Shown here piece after piece: positions 11,648 through 13,902 of a stretch of DNA of 13,902 nucleotides (the first letter of the stretch is position 1; every line of letters begins with the position of its first letter). Made by a program: the position numbers and the translations under genes. The notes beneath the pieces were generated by a model. It had not been told where the DNA came from, did no database searches, and saw only the letters and a program-made list of their open reading frames with translations. Source of the stretch: Candidatus Nomurabacteria bacterium (GTDB lineage: Bacteria > Patescibacteriota > Minisyncoccia > Phycocordibacterales > UBA10002); NCBI GenBank assembly GCA_943349725.1, contig CALQZP010000024.1, positions 1-13,902 on the forward strand. Reading direction: 5' to 3'.

Positions 11648-13774
11648 ATGCCCTTTTTATCAAAATTAAAAAGCCTGCATCGTTCAATTTTCCTAAAATC
11701 TGGGATAGTGCTTTTACTTCTCGCATACATCTCTAATTCACTTTCTTTTTCTTCTCCTGTTTTTGCTGCCGCACCTCCTGGGATCATCAGTTATCAGGGG
11801 CGTCTAGCCGATTCCAGTGGTAATCTTCTCGGAGGTTCAGGAACGACCTACTATTTTAAATTTTCTATCTGGAACAACGCGACGGTTGATTCGGGTACTC
11901 GTTTGTGGCCATCCTCGGCTCCGACTGCGTCCTCGTTTAACGTTCGACAGGGAGTTTTTACCGCAAACATTGGTGATACGGCCTCGGGTTATCCACATGT
12001 CCTTGATTATGATTTTGCCACGGCCGGAGACGTCTATCTTGAAGTCTCTGTCTCTTCGGACAATTCAACCTTTCAAACGCTTTCCCCCCGCCAGCGCATC
12101 AGTTCTGTTCCGTTCGCCAGGTTGAGTGGTGCTGTGTCTGGGTCAACGACACCGTCTTCATTTGGTACTACAACTCCGATTGCCAATTCGGTTGTTACGA
12201 TTGAGGCCACTTCAACCGGGTCAACCCTTCTTTCCCTACGAGCGATTGCGAGTCAGATTGCAAATCTCTTCCAGGTACAAAATAGCTCTGGGTCCAATCT
12301 TGTTTACGTAAGTGCTTCTGGAGGTATATTCGCCTCAACTACCTTCCAGGCTACGGGAGCTACCACTCTGTACTCCACCCTAAATGTGTCCGGTTTAACA
12401 ACGCTTTCTTACGCCTCCACGACAGGACTTACCGTTTCCGGAACCGCAAGTACGACCAACCTTGTTGTTTCTGCGCTCACGTCCGGTCGTATCTCATTCG
12501 CAACTACCGGAGGAACACTAACCGATGATGCTGACCTCACTTTTGACGGTCTGAAGCTCTCCGCGACCTTTGCGTCAACAACAGGAATCACCTCATCGGG
12601 TGGAGCGTGGTTCGCGACGAGTGGTGGTAATGTCGGTGTGGGAACGACCACACCTGGAGCTGTTTTCTCGGTGCAAGGTGACACCCTTGTTTCGGGTACT
12701 CTTTCGGTAGGTAACCTTATCGCCACCTCCTCGACGATCACCTTTTCAGGACTCGGAACCAGTATGCTCGCGTCCATTAGCGCTTCAGGAAACCTCGTCG
12801 CAAGTTCAACACCCACGGCCGCACGATTTCTTGCTACCTCTTCTATTGCCTCCATCTTCCCCTACGCGTCCACTACCGCCATCACGGTTTCAGGAACCGC
12901 GTCCTCCACGTCACTTGTTGTTTCTGGACTTAACTCCGCAAGCTGTGATCTCAAGAGTACCAATGGCATCATCTCCTGCGGACTGGACGCGTCGGGATCT
13001 TCAGCCAGCTTAGGTTGGTCATCAACCACCGACACTTTTTCCATCTATTTCAACGGACGTGATTTCGTCGGTATTGGAACGAGTACACCGGCGCAAACCC
13101 TTTCTGTGCAAGGAAACGGCTACTTTTCATCAAATCTTTTTGTGGGAGGAACCATCACTTCTACTTCCTCTCTTGCTTCCATCTTCCCGTACGCCTCCAC
13201 CACAGGACTCACCGTTTCAGGTACCGCCTCCACCACGAACCTTGTCGTCTCGGGACTTAACGCCGCCGCCTGTGATCTCAAATCCACGAACGGTGTCATC
13301 TCCTGTGGAACGGATGCGAACACTGCGTTTGAGTTTAGCCCCACCACAAACTTCGGCGTGAACACGAACGCAACCTCAACCGCACTCTTCCTCCGAGGCG
13401 CACCGTTCTCACTCTTCGCCAGCTCCACGGCAGTCTTTTCTTACGCCTCCACCACTCAGTTCCAGATCGGCACCGACTACATCACCGACCTCTCTACCGG
13501 CCTCAACATTTCCGTGGGTGGGGCAGTCACGGTCGCGAACCTTCAAGACCTCGCCGGTACGCTTGACGCGGGCAGTGGTGGTATCGGGATTGATTCATCC
13601 GCACTCTCCGGCATCGCCGTCATTGACGCCGGTGTCTGGTCTGCGTCTTCAACACTCGCCACATACCGTGGTGGAACTGGGTGGGCCTCTGTTCAGGCAA
13701 ACGCACTTCTTCTTGGTAACGGAGCGGGGAGACTTGCGACCACCTCAAGCGGAACGCTAGATTCAATATTTTAA
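11648..13774 (+). CDS. Secreted repeat-rich surface protein, C-terminus truncated by IS30
   Basis: 708 residues are readable. A signal peptide (basic start, hydrophobic about 18-35, cleavage near VFAA-A) precedes an N-terminal domain (about 45-165, from GIISYQGRLADSSGNLLGG to LSPRQRISSVPFA). Ser/Thr-rich repeats follow: YASTTGLTVSG-type units at 254-277, 401-445 and 510-554, and VGVGTTTPG / VGIGTSTPA motifs near 327 and 472. The last native part (TYRGGTGWASVQANALLLGN) is typical of phage-fibre-like and CPR surface proteins, which often end in an intramolecular chaperone (S74) domain. That end is missing. The frame enters the IS30 tip at about 13755-13757, and its last residues (LDSIF) and TAA are IS sequence. 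A fibre or adhesin role is inferred. The start follows TATACT closely. Confidence 0.85.
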   Translation: MPFLSKLKSLHRSIFLKSGIVLLLLAYISNSLSFSSPVFAAAPPGIISYQGRLADSSGNLLGGSGTTYYFKFSIWNNATVDSGTRLWPSSAPTASSFNVRQGVFTANIGDTASGYPHVLDYDFATAGDVYLEVSVSSDNSTFQTLSPRQRISSVPFARLSGAVSGSTTPSSFGTTTPIANSVVTIEATSTGSTLLSLRAIASQIANLFQVQNSSGSNLVYVSASGGIFASTTFQATGATTLYSTLNVSGLTTLSYASTTGLTVSGTASTTNLVVSALTSGRISFATTGGTLTDDADLTFDGLKLSATFASTTGITSSGGAWFATSGGNVGVGTTTPGAVFSVQGDTLVSGTLSVGNLIATSSTITFSGLGTSMLASISASGNLVASSTPTAARFLATSSIASIFPYASTTAITVSGTASSTSLVVSGLNSASCDLKSTNGIISCGLDASGSSASLGWSSTTDTFSIYFNGRDFVGIGTSTPAQTLSVQGNGYFSSNLFVGGTITSTSSLASIFPYASTTGLTVSGTASTTNLVVSGLNAAACDLKSTNGVISCGTDANTAFEFSPTTNFGVNTNATSTALFLRGAPFSLFASSTAVFSYASTTQFQIGTDYITDLSTGLNISVGGAVTVANLQDLAGTLDAGSGGIGIDSSALSGIAVIDAGVWSASSTLATYRGGTGWASVQANALLLGNGAGRLATTSSGTLDSIF
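12848..12982 (+). repeat. Internal protein repeat, 45-residue unit, copy 1
   Basis: It encodes ASIFPYASTTAITVSG through DLKSTNGIISCG. It recurs 327 bases (109 codons) downstream at 13175-13309 with 38 of 45 residues identical. Both copies hold two cysteines ten residues apart (C-DLKSTNGIIS-C). Confidence 0.85.
13175..13309 (+). repeat. Internal protein repeat, 45-residue unit, copy 2
   Basis: It encodes ASIFPYASTTGLTVSG through DLKSTNGVISCG and keeps the cysteine pair. The part from YASTT to LVVS is identical in protein sequence to the shorter unit at 12407-12478. Confidence 0.85.
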
Positions 13775-13902
13775 CGCAACGCCAGTTTTCATTAATAATA
13801 CTTCACAAGGTGTCAAACCTCCAAATCTCTTGCGCGGCCTGTTGTTGAGCAGGTTCTCGACCTGTCTGATTTCTTCATCACTGACTTTTGAAAAGTCTGT
13901 AC
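13755..13902 (-). mobile_element. IS30-family element, second copy, right end in inverse orientation
   Basis: It is the exact reverse complement of 2-149. The tip GCTAGATTCAATATTTTAAC is joined directly to the repeat-protein gene. The flanks differ from those of the left copy, so the two ends represent different insertion sites. Only this end is visible. Confidence 0.8.
13763..13902 (-). CDS. IS30-family transposase, C-terminal fragment (second copy, 5' part outside window)
   Basis: On the minus strand it encodes the same C-terminal 46 residues as the copy at 1-141 (the leftmost codon lacks one base), with TGA at 13765-13763. The signature LNNRPRKRFGGLTPCEVL is identical. Catalytic residues are outside the window. 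Its 3' end overlaps, on the opposite strand, the last bases of the truncated repeat-protein frame. Confidence 0.85.
   Translation of the reverse strand, partial: TDFSKVSDEEIRQVENLLNNRPRKRFGGLTPCEVLLMKTGVALKY

Noticed and set aside
12409..12855. Minus-strand frame of 148 codons in the repeat protein
   Set aside because: It is a shadow of the Ser/Thr-rich repeats, with a Val/Ala/Pro-biased composition and no independent start signals.
12400..13310. CRISPR-like or tandem DNA array
   Set aside because: The repeats are in-frame protein repeats of irregular spacing in a long open frame, not equal-length repeats with unique spacers.
1..13902. Circular plasmid or phage with terminal repeats
   Set aside because: The matching ends are inverted, not direct, and the gene content is chromosomal with no replication or capsid genes.

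Overview
The window looks like a piece of a Patescibacteria (CPR) genome, most likely a Parcubacteria-type lineage, read with the standard genetic code. The evidence is family style rather than a marker-gene phylogeny. It carries a secreted protein built from YASTTGLTVSG-type repeats with VGIGTxTP motifs, a DEAD-box helicase with an RG/S-rich N-terminus, an ABC-F protein, a cyanophycin-synthetase-like ATP-grasp protein and small one-helix membrane proteins. GA-rich hairpin repeats are dispersed between genes, and Shine-Dalgarno sites are nearly absent. Several start codons sit 5-10 bases after a -10 box, which suggests leaderless mRNAs.

Layout: 1-149 is the 3' end of an IS30-family element (transposase C-terminus plus terminal inverted repeat). 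150-395 is non-coding. 464-2302 (-) is a secreted three-module protein with a terminator at 396-428 and a good promoter at 2380-2409. 2466-2777 (+) is rplU (L21). 2875-4720 (+) is a compact run of a GNAT acetyltransferase, a 53-residue membrane protein and an MFS transporter whose last residues come from a dispersed repeat. 4779-6257 (+) is an ABC-F ATPase. A perfect 38-bp palindrome separates it from a convergent ATP-grasp gene (6403-7410, -). A pair of inverted dispersed repeats precedes two small membrane-anchored proteins (7583-8274, +). A bidirectional terminator (8285-8318) separates these from a BaiN/HI0933-type flavoprotein (8321-9583, -). 9764-11059 (+) is the DEAD-box helicase, preceded by a structured leader of about 120 nt. 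11174-11374 (+) is a tiny Cys4 protein with a strong terminator. 11648-13774 (+) is a secreted repeat protein cut off by a second, inverted IS30 end (13755-13902).

The most interesting signal is the helicase leader. A near-consensus promoter is followed by a predicted three-way junction whose closing helix uses the same AACCTA strand that can instead pair with TAGGTT just ahead of the start codon. These two folds exclude each other, as in a riboswitch or RNA thermosensor. The two window ends are the same IS sequence in opposite orientation, ending within one base of each other. This fits an assembly break in a multicopy IS at least as well as a real composite structure.
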